DNA of 64,000 bases from Anaerosolibacter sp. (lineage in GTDB: Bacteria > Bacillota > Clostridia > Peptostreptococcales > Thermotaleaceae), in NCBI RefSeq assembly GCF_029240175.1, contig NZ_JARBTM010000016.1, positions 215,352-279,351 of the forward strand, read 5' to 3'. This document shows positions 53,328 to 61,987 of the stretch, one piece after another. Position 1 is the first letter of the stretch; every line of letters begins with the position of its first letter. The translations under genes were made by a program, and so were the position numbers. Below the pieces are notes generated by a model that saw only the letters and a program-made list of their open reading frames with translations, had not been told where the DNA came from and made no database searches.

Positions 53328-54256
53328 TTGAATAGCCCTCCCCCCTTAGCCTTCCACAAGCGTTTCAGTTCTTTTTCATCCATCTTCATGCCGATCAGGC
53401 AAAGCTTTCCACTGGATTTATGATCGGTCTTATGGATATCGAACTGCCCATTTGTATAACTAAAATCCAGATAATACCCAGGCCCTCTCAGGAATCCCTT
53501 TCCTCTCAGAATTTTTCCATAAAGAGGATTTTTTAATTCATTTAGTATCTCTTCCAAGCTTTCTACCGTATACTTTGCGGAAGTCTCTATAGCAAAGGTA
53601 TCAAACTCATTTTCTCTGCATGGTCTATGGCTCGGGTGAATCAATTCCTTGAATTCCATGGTCAGATCCCCTGACAAAAGGGCTTTTACATCTTCTATCG
53701 ACATATTCTCCCAGCTGGCTGCGACAATGGGTGCTGTCTCATTTAGCTCTCTCAATGAGCTTATAATTTCCTTTACCTGATGCTCAGAAACAAATTGACT
53801 TTTGCTTAGAACCAAAGAAGATGCATGGGCAATTTGATCTTCAAAGAACTCCCCAAAAACTTCACATTGGGCCAAATAGTTCATACTGTCAATCACTGTA
53901 ACCAAAGAATGAATTGTACATGTTTCCTTAAAGGTGGGTTTGTTTAATATTTCAATGATATCACTCAATATGCTGATACCTGTTGGTTCAATGATAATAC
54001 GTTCAGGCTTAAACTCATCAATCACCCTGGAAAGCATCCCGATGAAGTCTTTTTGCATGATGCAGCAAATACATCCGCTGGAAATTTCAAAGACTTCAAA
54101 TCCCTCTCTCTCTATTAAGTCTCCATCGATCCCAATTTCTCCAAATTCATTTTCAATCAATACTACCTTCTCATGCTCATAAGACTTCAACAGCTTTTTG
54201 ATAAGGGTTGTCTTTCCCGCACCTAGGAATCCAGAAATCACATCAATCTTGATCAT
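53312..54256 (-). CDS. CobW/COG0523 GTPase metallochaperone
   Basis: A 314-aa G3E GTPase. Walker A is GFLGAGKTT, the family metal motif is CICC (SSGCICCIMQ), and switch residues EFGEIGIDG are present. The C-terminal CobW_C domain (AKYTVESLEEILNELKNPL) is present. These proteins insert metals, often zinc or cobalt, into targets. Here it lies between the corrinoid activator and the permease, 12 bp after the former. Confidence 0.92.
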   Translation of the reverse strand: MIKIDVISGFLGAGKTTLIKKLLKSYEHEKVVLIENEFGEIGIDGDLIEREGFEVFEISSGCICCIMQKDFIGMLSRVIDEFKPERIIIEPTGISILSDIIEILNKPTFKETCTIHSLVTVIDSMNYLAQCEVFGEFFEDQIAHASSLVLSKSQFVSEHQVKEIISSLRELNETAPIVAASWENMSIEDVKALLSGDLTMEFKELIHPSHRPCRENEFDTFAIETSAKYTVESLEEILNELKNPLYGKILRGKGFLRGPGYYLDFSYTNGQFDIHKTDHKSSGKLCLIGMKMDEKELKRLWKAKGGGLFNWLTF

Positions 54257-54268
54257 AATCCACCTCGG

Positions 54269-55996
54269 TTAAAATTTTAATTCCTTGACAAAGCAGCTCT
54301 GAAACTCATCCTTCATAGAAAGCTCCAATACTTCCATCTTATTTCTGAAGGATGATATCTTGTTCAATACGTCTTTATTGATTAAAGCTAGTCTAGCCCC
54401 TTCTACGGACGAATTTCCTACAAAAGAGACTTTACCTTTAAAGCCCTTGGGTATGAGTCCTATTTCCTGTATATTGTCCGGGTTTAGATGATAGCCAAAG
54501 GCCCCGGCAATCACTGCTTCTTTTACCTCTGCAATTGATACCCCCATCTCTTTCAACAGCATGGTAACCCCCGTAGCAATCGCTCCCTTTGCCAGTTGGA
54601 TTTGTCGAATATCTCTTTGAGAAATATACACCGTATCGGTAATATAGAATTTTTTATCCCGCAGTCTTCCGTCTATTCGATCATTTATATCCAGATTGAA
54701 CTTTCCATTGGGAAGGATAATTTCCTTTTTTACCAAAGCCCCGGCAATGTCAATAAGACCACTTCCGCAAATGCCCTTTGGAGGTAGATCCCCAATGGTG
54801 GAATAGTGAATCTGATATCCCTCATCTATGTAAAAAGAATCGATGGCTCCCGCTTCAGCTCGACATCCGCAGGCTATGTTCATCCCCTCCAAGGCTGGCC
54901 CAGCCGCCGTAGACGTGGCTGCCATTCTTCCATTTACAATGGCCACGATTTCTCCGTTGGTTCCTATATCTATAAATATGGATGTGTCTTTCTTCTCATC
55001 AAAATCAGTTGCCGCAATACCTGCCAAAATATCTGCCCCTACATATCCCGATGCAGAAGGCAGCAATGTTATGATTCCGCCCTTATTTATTTCAATCGAT
55101 AATTCTTTAGGCTTAATGTCTATCTTTTTCAAAAAAACCGGTCGGTAAGGGGCCTTTGCAATGGTCATGGAATCAATCCCTACCAACAAATGAAGCATTG
55201 TTGTATTGCCTGCGATCATCATTTGATATACAGCATCCCTATGATACTGATTGCTCAACAATTTCATTACGATTTCATTCATACAATCTATCATCAGTTC
55301 TTTTAGGCGCCTTGAACCATCCTCATTTTCCTTGCAATAACTAATTCGGGTTAAAACATCCCCACCATATTGGGCTTGGGGATTTAAACAGGATACTTTA
55401 TTCAGCACCTCTCCTGTTTCTAAATCTAAAAGATAGGCAGAGATTCCCGTAGTACCTATATCTACCGCGATCCCCAGCATTTCCTTCAAATCTTCTCCTA
55501 TATCTATCAAACGATTCTCGGATATGATGCCAAAGATTCTTTCCCCTTGGCCTTTTTCCATGCGCCCGATTTTCTCATACAAATGCATAGATTCAATAGG
55601 GTAGCCGATGTATTCCTCGTAGGGTATAGGACTTTTCCTATCTATTTTAGGTAGCTCTACCTTTTGTATCGAATTGTTTGCTTCGACTTCTACAGTATAT
55701 CCCCAGTTAATGGTTTTCAGTTCATTTTTTCCATGGAATAATTCTATCTCCACATCTCCTCGTACCAATGCTAGACATGCCAGCCGAATGCCATCCTGTC
55801 CCATCAAGAGCTTTTGCTCCGCTGGCGACGGTGGAGATAACGCTCCCCAAGCTCTCACCCTGCATTTTCCGCAAATGCCAATACAGTTGCAAGGGGCTTC
55901 CACAACCAATCCTGCCCTGCGTATGCAGTCAATTAATCGCTCTCCAACTTCTGCTTCCATAGATTTATTTTCATTGATAAAATGTACTTGTATCAT
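54269..55996 (-). CDS. reductive activator of corrinoid protein (RACo/RamA-like)
   Basis: A 575-aa ASKHA protein that reduces inactive Co(II) corrinoid to Co(I) using ATP. The N-terminal [2Fe-2S] domain binds through CNCIGICGKC (about residues 37-46) and a later Cys (about 74). The ASKHA ATPase has IDIGTTGISAYLLDL and IDIGTNGE phosphate motifs, and the C-terminal half is the RACo-type domain. 13 bp after the URO-D gene and 12 bp before cobW-like gene, in the same operon. Such activators accompany methyl-corrinoid proteins in methylotrophic and O-demethylating anaerobes. Confidence 0.94.
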   Translation of the reverse strand: MIQVHFINENKSMEAEVGERLIDCIRRAGLVVEAPCNCIGICGKCRVRAWGALSPPSPAEQKLLMGQDGIRLACLALVRGDVEIELFHGKNELKTINWGYTVEVEANNSIQKVELPKIDRKSPIPYEEYIGYPIESMHLYEKIGRMEKGQGERIFGIISENRLIDIGEDLKEMLGIAVDIGTTGISAYLLDLETGEVLNKVSCLNPQAQYGGDVLTRISYCKENEDGSRRLKELMIDCMNEIVMKLLSNQYHRDAVYQMMIAGNTTMLHLLVGIDSMTIAKAPYRPVFLKKIDIKPKELSIEINKGGIITLLPSASGYVGADILAGIAATDFDEKKDTSIFIDIGTNGEIVAIVNGRMAATSTAAGPALEGMNIACGCRAEAGAIDSFYIDEGYQIHYSTIGDLPPKGICGSGLIDIAGALVKKEIILPNGKFNLDINDRIDGRLRDKKFYITDTVYISQRDIRQIQLAKGAIATGVTMLLKEMGVSIAEVKEAVIAGAFGYHLNPDNIQEIGLIPKGFKGKVSFVGNSSVEGARLALINKDVLNKISSFRNKMEVLELSMKDEFQSCFVKELKF

Positions 55997-56002
55997 CTAT
56001 TT

Positions 56003-57019
56003 CTAAATACCTCTCTTTACAAACTCCGTCATAGCCCGCAGATTTTTTACAGATGTTGCCATGCTTAAGCCGCAGGCAGGCGAGACAATATCCACGCCTG
56101 AATCCATACAGTTTTTGGTGATAGACTCTATTTTTCCCTGTTCACCGGTATGAAGGAGCTGGGTGTTTACATTTCCCATCAAACGGGTAGTCAGCTTGGA
56201 CTTGGCAAAGCGCATGTTTACCATTGAGTCAAAACTCACCGCATCTACACCTGTGTCATTTAAACTGTCTATGATGGTATTGGCGTTTCCACAAATATGA
56301 ATAATCACTGGAACATGAAACTGGTGAATGGTCGCAATCATATCCTTATAGAAAGGTATGGCAAACCTTTCAAAATTTTTTGCCCCTAGGATTTCCCCTG
56401 TGGCTGTGGGGTCTGAGATTGCAATGATATCAGCCCCAGCCCGAATCATTTCTACTGCATATTCCTTGGAGTAATCATGAATGAATTGGAAAAAACGATA
56501 GATCTTATCCGGGTCTTTTCTGAGCATTTTAAGGGCATACAGGGGATCTATAATAGATGTGGCTGTACTGATGTGTCCTGTGATATTTCCAATGACAGGT
56601 ATTTCATCATTTTTTAGCTTCTCAACAGCTTGAATTGTAATCCCCATTCGATGGGAATCTCTGGGGTTTACTTTATAATTTTGGATAATATCTTCAATCG
56701 ATTTATTGTTGTATTCTGTTACCCTTGGTTCAATGAATTTGTCTCCCAAATCAATTTTAGCTCCTAGTGGTTCTGACTCTACTGTCATATCAAAGGGTAC
56801 ACCATAGTTCTCAAAACCTGTTATCTCACGCACCGCTTTGGCTGCCGCTGTCATAGCGTCTAAGTCTATATTGTGATTTTCCTCAATATCTTTTAAGACC
56901 TCTGTTACGCTGGCATTCATCATTCCCCCAGGACAAATAACAGGAGGGCGGTCAACCGCCTCTCCTTTCAGCACCTTTAGAAGTCTTTCTTTTTCTGTGA
57001 GATTACTCCGCTTTTGCAT
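56003..57019 (-). CDS. MtaA/CmuA-type methyltransferase (URO-D fold)
   Basis: A methyl-transfer TIM barrel of about 338 aa. Typical motifs: LLKVLKGEAVDRPPVICPGG, the corrinoid-face GNITGHISTATSIIDP, and the zinc site H-x-C in HICGNANTIIDSL with later Cys in SPACGLSM. These residues bind Zn and a thiol methyl acceptor. ATG at 57019 overlaps the preceding gene by 17 bases. It may pass the methyl group from the corrinoid to a thiol or tetrahydrofolate, or the reverse. Confidence 0.9.
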   Translation of the reverse strand: MQKRSNLTEKERLLKVLKGEAVDRPPVICPGGMMNASVTEVLKDIEENHNIDLDAMTAAAKAVREITGFENYGVPFDMTVESEPLGAKIDLGDKFIEPRVTEYNNKSIEDIIQNYKVNPRDSHRMGITIQAVEKLKNDEIPVIGNITGHISTATSIIDPLYALKMLRKDPDKIYRFFQFIHDYSKEYAVEMIRAGADIIAISDPTATGEILGAKNFERFAIPFYKDMIATIHQFHVPVIIHICGNANTIIDSLNDTGVDAVSFDSMVNMRFAKSKLTTRLMGNVNTQLLHTGEQGKIESITKNCMDSGVDIVSPACGLSMATSVKNLRAMTEFVKRGI

Positions 57020-58058
57020 AATCGTAGGCACCATAGCTTCTCGCTGCATCCATCATGGCATCAATATGCTGAAAGGGAACCTTTGTCGGAATTTCACAGC
57101 CGGAAGCTAAAATAAACCCTGGGGTATAGCCTTCCATAATATCCATGGCATTCTTACATACCTCATGAATTCTTTCTATAGGACCAAACAATAGTTCATC
57201 GGCTGGGGCAATATTCCCTAACAATACAGCTCTTCCGGCTACTTTTTCCCTTGCTACTGCTAAATCACATATATCCAGGCTGACGATATCCGTTCCAGTC
57301 TCTGTCATTTGGTCTACAATTTTATGAGTCTTTCCACAAATATGAAGAGGGATTGCCGCTCCTAATTCATGGGCATAATCTACTAGTTCTTTAATATATG
57401 GAAATGCAAATTTGGCAAACATTTTAGGGCTAAAGATACTCCCAGAAGCAATAGGTTCAAGAATAATAGGAATCGCTCCCTTTGCCACAACTTCCTTTAT
57501 AAAGTTTTTACAGCTGTCCGTAGCCATTCTGAGAAGGGCGTGGCATAATTCGGGATTTGCATATGTATCCCTAGCAAAGTCTTCCGTTCCTCTGAGGGTT
57601 GCCGCCGTAGATACTGGTCCTGAGAAGCATACGGAGTTAAATATTTTGTCTCCTACTTCTGTGTTTAAGATATCCAAGGCTTCATAAAAAACAGGAAACT
57701 TTCCGTCAGTCTTTTCCGCAACCTTGATTTTACTTAAATCTTCCATGGATTGTACCACTGGATTTTCACAGTTTGCAGGTTCATCTTCAGAGTAGACAAG
57801 TTCCTGCCCCATGGCTTCTGCGATATAAGAGCAGTTGGTAAAAAGATAGTTTAAATCATAACCGAATCGATCCATGGCTGCCATATAGGAATCCGCCATG
57901 ACTTTACCGTCTAACTGAAATTCTTTTACGGTTTTACCAATGAGATGGGCTGCATTGCTGGTTACAATGGGCATACAGAGAATTCGATCTAGGGGTTTTC
58001 CTGTTAAAAAAGCCAATAATCTTTCCTTTGGGGTTAAAATGTCTTGTCTGATTTCCAT
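57003..58058 (-). CDS. MtaA/CmuA-type methyltransferase (URO-D fold), first paralogue
   Basis: 351 aa. Motifs: ERLLAFLTGKPLDRILCMPI, VCFSGPVSTAATLRGTEDF (corrinoid-facing loop), EPIASGSIFSPKMFAKFAFP and PLHICGKTHKIVDQM, with a late Cys in LASGCEIPTKVPF forming a likely zinc site. Its start is 3 bp from the corrinoid-protein gene, so the two are probably partners: methyltransferase I or II with its own corrinoid subunit. The methyl donor is unknown. Confidence 0.9.
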   Translation of the reverse strand: MEIRQDILTPKERLLAFLTGKPLDRILCMPIVTSNAAHLIGKTVKEFQLDGKVMADSYMAAMDRFGYDLNYLFTNCSYIAEAMGQELVYSEDEPANCENPVVQSMEDLSKIKVAEKTDGKFPVFYEALDILNTEVGDKIFNSVCFSGPVSTAATLRGTEDFARDTYANPELCHALLRMATDSCKNFIKEVVAKGAIPIILEPIASGSIFSPKMFAKFAFPYIKELVDYAHELGAAIPLHICGKTHKIVDQMTETGTDIVSLDICDLAVAREKVAGRAVLLGNIAPADELLFGPIERIHEVCKNAMDIMEGYTPGFILASGCEIPTKVPFQHIDAMMDAARSYGAYDYAKAE

Positions 58059-58060
58059 TG

Positions 58061-58708
58061 TTATGCCCTCCCAAAAATTTCTTTTACTCTTCTTACGGCT
58101 TCACTGGCATCCTTTGTATATAAGTCGGCACCAATACGATCAGCAAAATTTTGTGAGATTGGTCCTCCGCCTACAAGGATTTTATATTTATTTCGTATAT
58201 TTCTTTCTGATAGTCGATCTATTACAGTCTTCATGCCATCCATGGTTGTCGTCATCAGTGTTGACATGCCGATAAGATCCGCGTTTACCTCTTCTGCTTT
58301 TTCAATGAAACGCTCCAGCGGCACATCCCTTCCCAAATCATGGACTTCCATACCCGATGCTTCCATCATGATTCGTACAAGATTCTTTCCAATATCATGG
58401 GTATCTCCCTCTACAACACCCATCACAACCTTGATGGGTTCTTGCATACTGCTTTTATCTAAGTGAGGCTTCACGATATCTAATCCTGCATTCATCACAT
58501 CAGAACAAACCAAAACTTCTGGAAGGAAGTATTCTTCTTCCTCATAAAGCCTTGATACTTCATCCATACCAGGGATTAATCCTTCTGTTATGGTCTCATA
58601 GGCAGGGATATTTAGCTCCAGTGTCTTCTCGCATAGTTCTACTACTTTTTCTTCTTCCATTTCCACCAGTGATTCACGGATCTCTTTCAATATGGTTTCT
58701 TTATTCAT
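58061..58708 (-). CDS. corrinoid-binding methyl-carrier protein (MtbC/MttC-like)
   Basis: A 215-aa two-domain protein. The N-terminal helical cap (about 1-85) is followed by a B12-binding Rossmann domain with base-off motif D-x-H-x-x-G in GDTHDIGKNLV (about residues 99-104), the GMSTLMTTTM segment and the GG of ILVGGGPIS. It shuttles a methyl group between URO-D-type enzymes and is reactivated by the RACo protein downstream. First gene of the operon. No cobalamin riboswitch motif is visible upstream (58709-59027). Confidence 0.96.
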   Translation of the reverse strand: MNKETILKEIRESLVEMEEEKVVELCEKTLELNIPAYETITEGLIPGMDEVSRLYEEEEYFLPEVLVCSDVMNAGLDIVKPHLDKSSMQEPIKVVMGVVEGDTHDIGKNLVRIMMEASGMEVHDLGRDVPLERFIEKAEEVNADLIGMSTLMTTTMDGMKTVIDRLSERNIRNKYKILVGGGPISQNFADRIGADLYTKDASEAVRRVKEIFGRA

Positions 58709-58947
58709 TTATAACGCCCCCTATTTAATCTTCAATCCCATTATACTGTGGATTATATATGAAAACTATGGCTATGGTTATCTATAGAAATATTTCATGA
58801 AATTGAAAATTAGATAAGATTCATCTATAAAAGGGCTATACTATAATAGAGGAATTCTTTGCTCTGCGTCGAATTTCAAAATGTTATGTCTTTTTATCTA
58901 TTTAAAGCCTCTATTGATCGATATGTATATATTTTGCTTCCTCATTC

Positions 58948-58967
58948 ATATCTTGCATGCAAGATAT
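58948..58967. promoter_or_regulatory. perfect 20-bp palindromic operator
   Basis: ATATCTTGCATGCAAGATAT is an exact palindrome in the divergent region between the corrinoid operon and the GGDEF gene. It ends 4 bases before the -35 element at 58972. A dimeric repressor or activator is the likely ligand. Confidence 0.7.
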
Positions 58968-58971
58968 TTCC

Positions 58972-59000
58972 TTGTAAAAAGTCAAGCCTGTATTTATACT
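58972..59000 (+). promoter_or_regulatory. promoter of the REC-GGDEF gene
   Basis: TTGTAA (58972-58977), a 17-nt spacer and TATACT (58995-59000), 28 bp before the ATG. Confidence 0.7.
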
Positions 59001-59027
59001 CTCTTATAAACATTTGAGGTGAATGCC

Positions 59028-60290
59028 ATGTTCTGTGTACTACATGTGGATAGCAATCCTTTTTATGCCGAGATCGCCAAAGACGTGGTTTCGCAAAATT
59101 CAATTGAATATTTAACTGCAAGAAATATACAGGAAGCCTTTCACTTACTGGAAAACAATGAGGTAGATCTGATTATCACTGGATTAGAATTTACTGATGG
59201 GACTGGCGATGCCTTCATTTTATCGATTCATAAGAGTAAGTATAAAAAGATTCCCATTATCGTATTGTCTTCTAGGGATGATCTATCCACAAAAACTACC
59301 CTTTTTGAATTAGGGGTCATTGACTTTATTCCAAAGTCATTATTTATTGATCGATTTGTTCCCTACCTGAACAATATTGCTTCCCTGGATTCCTTTCACA
59401 AAACATTACAAAACATAAGTATTGCCGTTTTAGATGATAATGAGCTGCAGATTCGGGTCATTAAGGACATATTTGAGTCCTACCACATTCGAAACGTAGA
59501 CTATTATGTTCATCCTAATGATCTGCTCAACAGCAATAAACAATATGCCCTTTATCTGATTGACTTCATATTACCCCACATTTCAGGGGAAAGGGTGGTT
59601 TGGGAGGTAAGGCAAAGGAACCAGTATGCTTTGATCATTGGTATTTCTTCTATTGCCAATGAAAAAATCATCTCTCAAATCCTAACTTCAGGGGCTGATG
59701 ACTATATTTCAAAGCCTGTCAACAAAGATATCTTTATGGCTAGACTAACTGCAAATATTCGTACCTACAGGCTTTTACAGGAGCTTAAGCAGAAGAATCT
59801 CGAATTGGAAGAAATGGCAAAGCTGGACAGTTTAACAAGGCTATACAATCATCGATATATCTATGATCGTCTAGAAGAAGAAATTCAACGATCCAAAAGG
59901 TACCACCATGATCTTTCTATTGTTATGATTGATATTGATAAATTTAAGGAAGTAAATGATATCTATGGCCATCCAACGGGAGACGAAGTCATCGTTAAAG
60001 TAAGTAACGCACTAAAAAATATATGTAGGTCTACCGATATTCTAGGAAGATATGGGGGAGAAGAATTTCTTATTATACTTCCTGAAACAAGCTTGTCTCA
60101 AGGAATAAAGCTGGCAGAAAGACTTCGGAGTCAAGTTTCGGAACTTACCTATAGCCATCCAACCCTCCAGGTAACTATCAGTGGTGGTGTGGCATCCCTA
60201 GAAAATCACAGTGCCCTTGAGCTAGTAAAAAAAGCAGACCATTTGCTCTATAAAGCAAAAAGTAGCGGACGAAATAAAATCATGTATTAA
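59028..60290 (+). CDS. REC-REC-GGDEF diguanylate cyclase
   Basis: A response regulator of 420 aa. The first receiver lacks the phospho-accepting Asp (DLIITGLEFTDG, Gly in place of Asp) and probably only dimerises or senses. The second has an intact site (ALYLIDFILPHISG) with acidic pair DD and the Lys of DDYISKPVN. The GGDEF domain has RYGGEEFLII and an RSTD I-site five residues before it, so it should make c-di-GMP with product inhibition. ATG at 59028 follows GAGG by 8 nt. A divergent perfect palindrome precedes its promoter. Confidence 0.93.
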   Translation: MFCVLHVDSNPFYAEIAKDVVSQNSIEYLTARNIQEAFHLLENNEVDLIITGLEFTDGTGDAFILSIHKSKYKKIPIIVLSSRDDLSTKTTLFELGVIDFIPKSLFIDRFVPYLNNIASLDSFHKTLQNISIAVLDDNELQIRVIKDIFESYHIRNVDYYVHPNDLLNSNKQYALYLIDFILPHISGERVVWEVRQRNQYALIIGISSIANEKIISQILTSGADDYISKPVNKDIFMARLTANIRTYRLLQELKQKNLELEEMAKLDSLTRLYNHRYIYDRLEEEIQRSKRYHHDLSIVMIDIDKFKEVNDIYGHPTGDEVIVKVSNALKNICRSTDILGRYGGEEFLIILPETSLSQGIKLAERLRSQVSELTYSHPTLQVTISGGVASLENHSALELVKKADHLLYKAKSSGRNKIMY

Positions 60291-60328
60291 AAAAGGCATC
60301 TACTGATGCCTTTTTTAATACATGATTT
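60277..60328. terminator. 24-bp perfect inverted-repeat terminator
   Basis: Arms 60277-60300 and 60305-60328 are exact complements around TACT, with T-runs on both strands. The left arm includes the last codons and stop of the GGDEF gene. Confidence 0.85.
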
Positions 60329-60452
60329 CCTTTCTCTATCACAAAGGTCAAATGACGAAAGGAACCAGGGTTTCACTTTTTCCATATAATGTATTATGCT
60401 GATATTTGCAACATTGTTGCTTTAGCGTACATTTTATTGAGAGGTGAAAATC

Positions 60453-61463
60453 ATGTATTCATATTATCGTCAACCGTGCCCTCCAGGCACTTTTCCTTAC
60501 ATCATTCAGCCTGGGGACACTTTTTATCGTTTGGCCCTGAGATTTAGAACCACCGTACCAGCCCTTATTTCAGCAAATCCATTGGCCACGCCTGATACCC
60601 TTCAGATAGGGCAGTCTATTTGCATTCCAAGACAGCAGATCTATCCTGCCTGCCCCGAGGGAAACTACTATACCATTCGTTCTGGAGATACCCTCTATGG
60701 CATTGCCAGAACCTATAACATCTCCCTGGCTGATCTGGTTGAAGCAAATCCAGGAATCAATCCCTACATGCTCATGGTGGGTCAAGTGATATGTATTCCT
60801 TTAGCTACGCCTCCTCAAACTTGTCCTCCTGACACAACACCCTATGTGATTCAAAGCGGAGATACTTTTACAAAGCTTGCCCAACAGTTTAACACCACAG
60901 TATCAGCTATTGTACGGGCCAATCCAGCCCTTAATCCAACAGCTTTACTCATCGGGCAAACCGTCTGCATTCCGAGGCCGAGTCAAACTTTACCAGCAAC
61001 CAAAAACATTCCTGTCATCGTAGAAGGACAAACGGAATACCGACAAGCCAAATTACAGCGCAGCGAGCAAGGATACTATATTTATGTATTGGATCGCTTC
61101 CAATTTACAGCCGAAGAACCTGGAAGAGATTTGTTGTTTTCCACCTTTGATGATCGATTCTTTGTGCGCATAGAGCGGCTTCCTAACAATGCAAACATTG
61201 AAGACTTACGTGAAAATGCATTAACAGAGTTAAGGCTTATTGGCACACCCCATGAAATGAAAGGAGAAGAAATATTTGATCCGTTCTTCCGTAATGCACG
61301 ATTCTTCCTCCATGCATCTAGCCCTACGGTTTCCAAGAACATTATTGTGATGGAAATCGACGGTTCACTGTTCCGTTTCACCATGCACCTTCCCAACACT
61401 GAAGCGGCAGAAGGTATTATCCCCAGCTTCTACGCCATGATGAAGACCATTGGTGTACGTTAA
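60453..61463 (+). CDS. three-LysM-domain protein
   Basis: A 336-aa protein with three LysM domains (about 13-60 from YIIQPGDTFYRLALRF, 75-120 from YTIRSGDTLYGIARTY and 130-175 from YVIQSGDTFTKLAQQF), separated by Cys/Pro linkers. A C-terminal beta-rich domain has the motif YIYVLDRFQFTAEEPGRD. No signal peptide is present, so it may be a spore-coat or mother-cell protein like SafA, or be released otherwise. ATG at 60453 follows GAGGTG; the GTG at 60444 overlaps that site. Confidence 0.87.
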   Translation: MYSYYRQPCPPGTFPYIIQPGDTFYRLALRFRTTVPALISANPLATPDTLQIGQSICIPRQQIYPACPEGNYYTIRSGDTLYGIARTYNISLADLVEANPGINPYMLMVGQVICIPLATPPQTCPPDTTPYVIQSGDTFTKLAQQFNTTVSAIVRANPALNPTALLIGQTVCIPRPSQTLPATKNIPVIVEGQTEYRQAKLQRSEQGYYIYVLDRFQFTAEEPGRDLLFSTFDDRFFVRIERLPNNANIEDLRENALTELRLIGTPHEMKGEEIFDPFFRNARFFLHASSPTVSKNIIVMEIDGSLFRFTMHLPNTEAAEGIIPSFYAMMKTIGVR

Positions 61464-61468
61464 TGTAG

Positions 61469-61490
61469 GGAAGGCCCCCTGTGGCCTTCC
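61469..61490. terminator. bidirectional terminator after the LysM gene
   Basis: GGAAGGCC and GGCCTTCC (8 bp, perfect) with a 6-nt loop, followed by GCTTATTTATTG on the + strand. Confidence 0.85.
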
Positions 61491-61496
61491 GCTTAT

Positions 61497-61790
61497 TTAT
61501 TGTAATTGAGGCCTATCGCAAACAGAATTTTGATAATATCCTTGTATCCCTGTTTCTTTTTGATAACTGTCAATAGATCGATGATGCAGAACCGTTACCA
61601 ACTCTCCCTCCTGCTGCCATGCATCAACCAATTCATGAAACATTTCAAAATCCTTTTCAAATCCATGCCCTGTATTGATCCAAACAGGCCAAACAGGCTG
61701 ATCATCCTCATAGATTTCTAAAAGCAATCCACTGTAAGATATGGGATGATTCTCCATATAGTCGGCACCGATATAGCATTCTATAGCCAT
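61497..61790 (-). CDS. small protein of unknown function
   Basis: A 97-aa acidic, aromatic protein (MAIECYIGADYMENHPISYS..., ending SVCDRPQLQ) with no signal and no recognised family. The ribosome site GGAGGAAGG is good, so it is likely real. Convergent with the LysM gene. Confidence 0.6.
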   Translation of the reverse strand: MAIECYIGADYMENHPISYSGLLLEIYEDDQPVWPVWINTGHGFEKDFEMFHELVDAWQQEGELVTVLHHRSIDSYQKETGIQGYYQNSVCDRPQLQ

Positions 61791-61920
61791 GAGCCTTCCT
61801 CCCTCGGTCTTTTTCTTAGGATTTTCCTTTGCTAAATTTTTATTCCTTTATCAGCAAGAAAGTTTTTTCACAGTCTAGTTACTTCTTTGATATTCTGTCA
61901 TAAATTTCATTGTCAAGACT

Positions 61921-61948
61921 TTAACAAATTTTATTTACATGGTATGAT
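61921..61948 (+). promoter_or_regulatory. promoter of the ECF sigma gene
   Basis: TTAACA (61921-61926), a 16-nt spacer and TATGAT (61943-61948), about 40 bp before the gene. No ECF-type -35 is obvious. Confidence 0.55.
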
Positions 61949-61987
61949 ATAACCATAAAATCCAATATATGGAATGGAGTCGATACA

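Noticed and set aside
58709..59027. Cobalamin riboswitch upstream of the corrinoid operon
   Set aside because: No B12-box (GCCACTG-like) or associated structure is visible on the minus strand.
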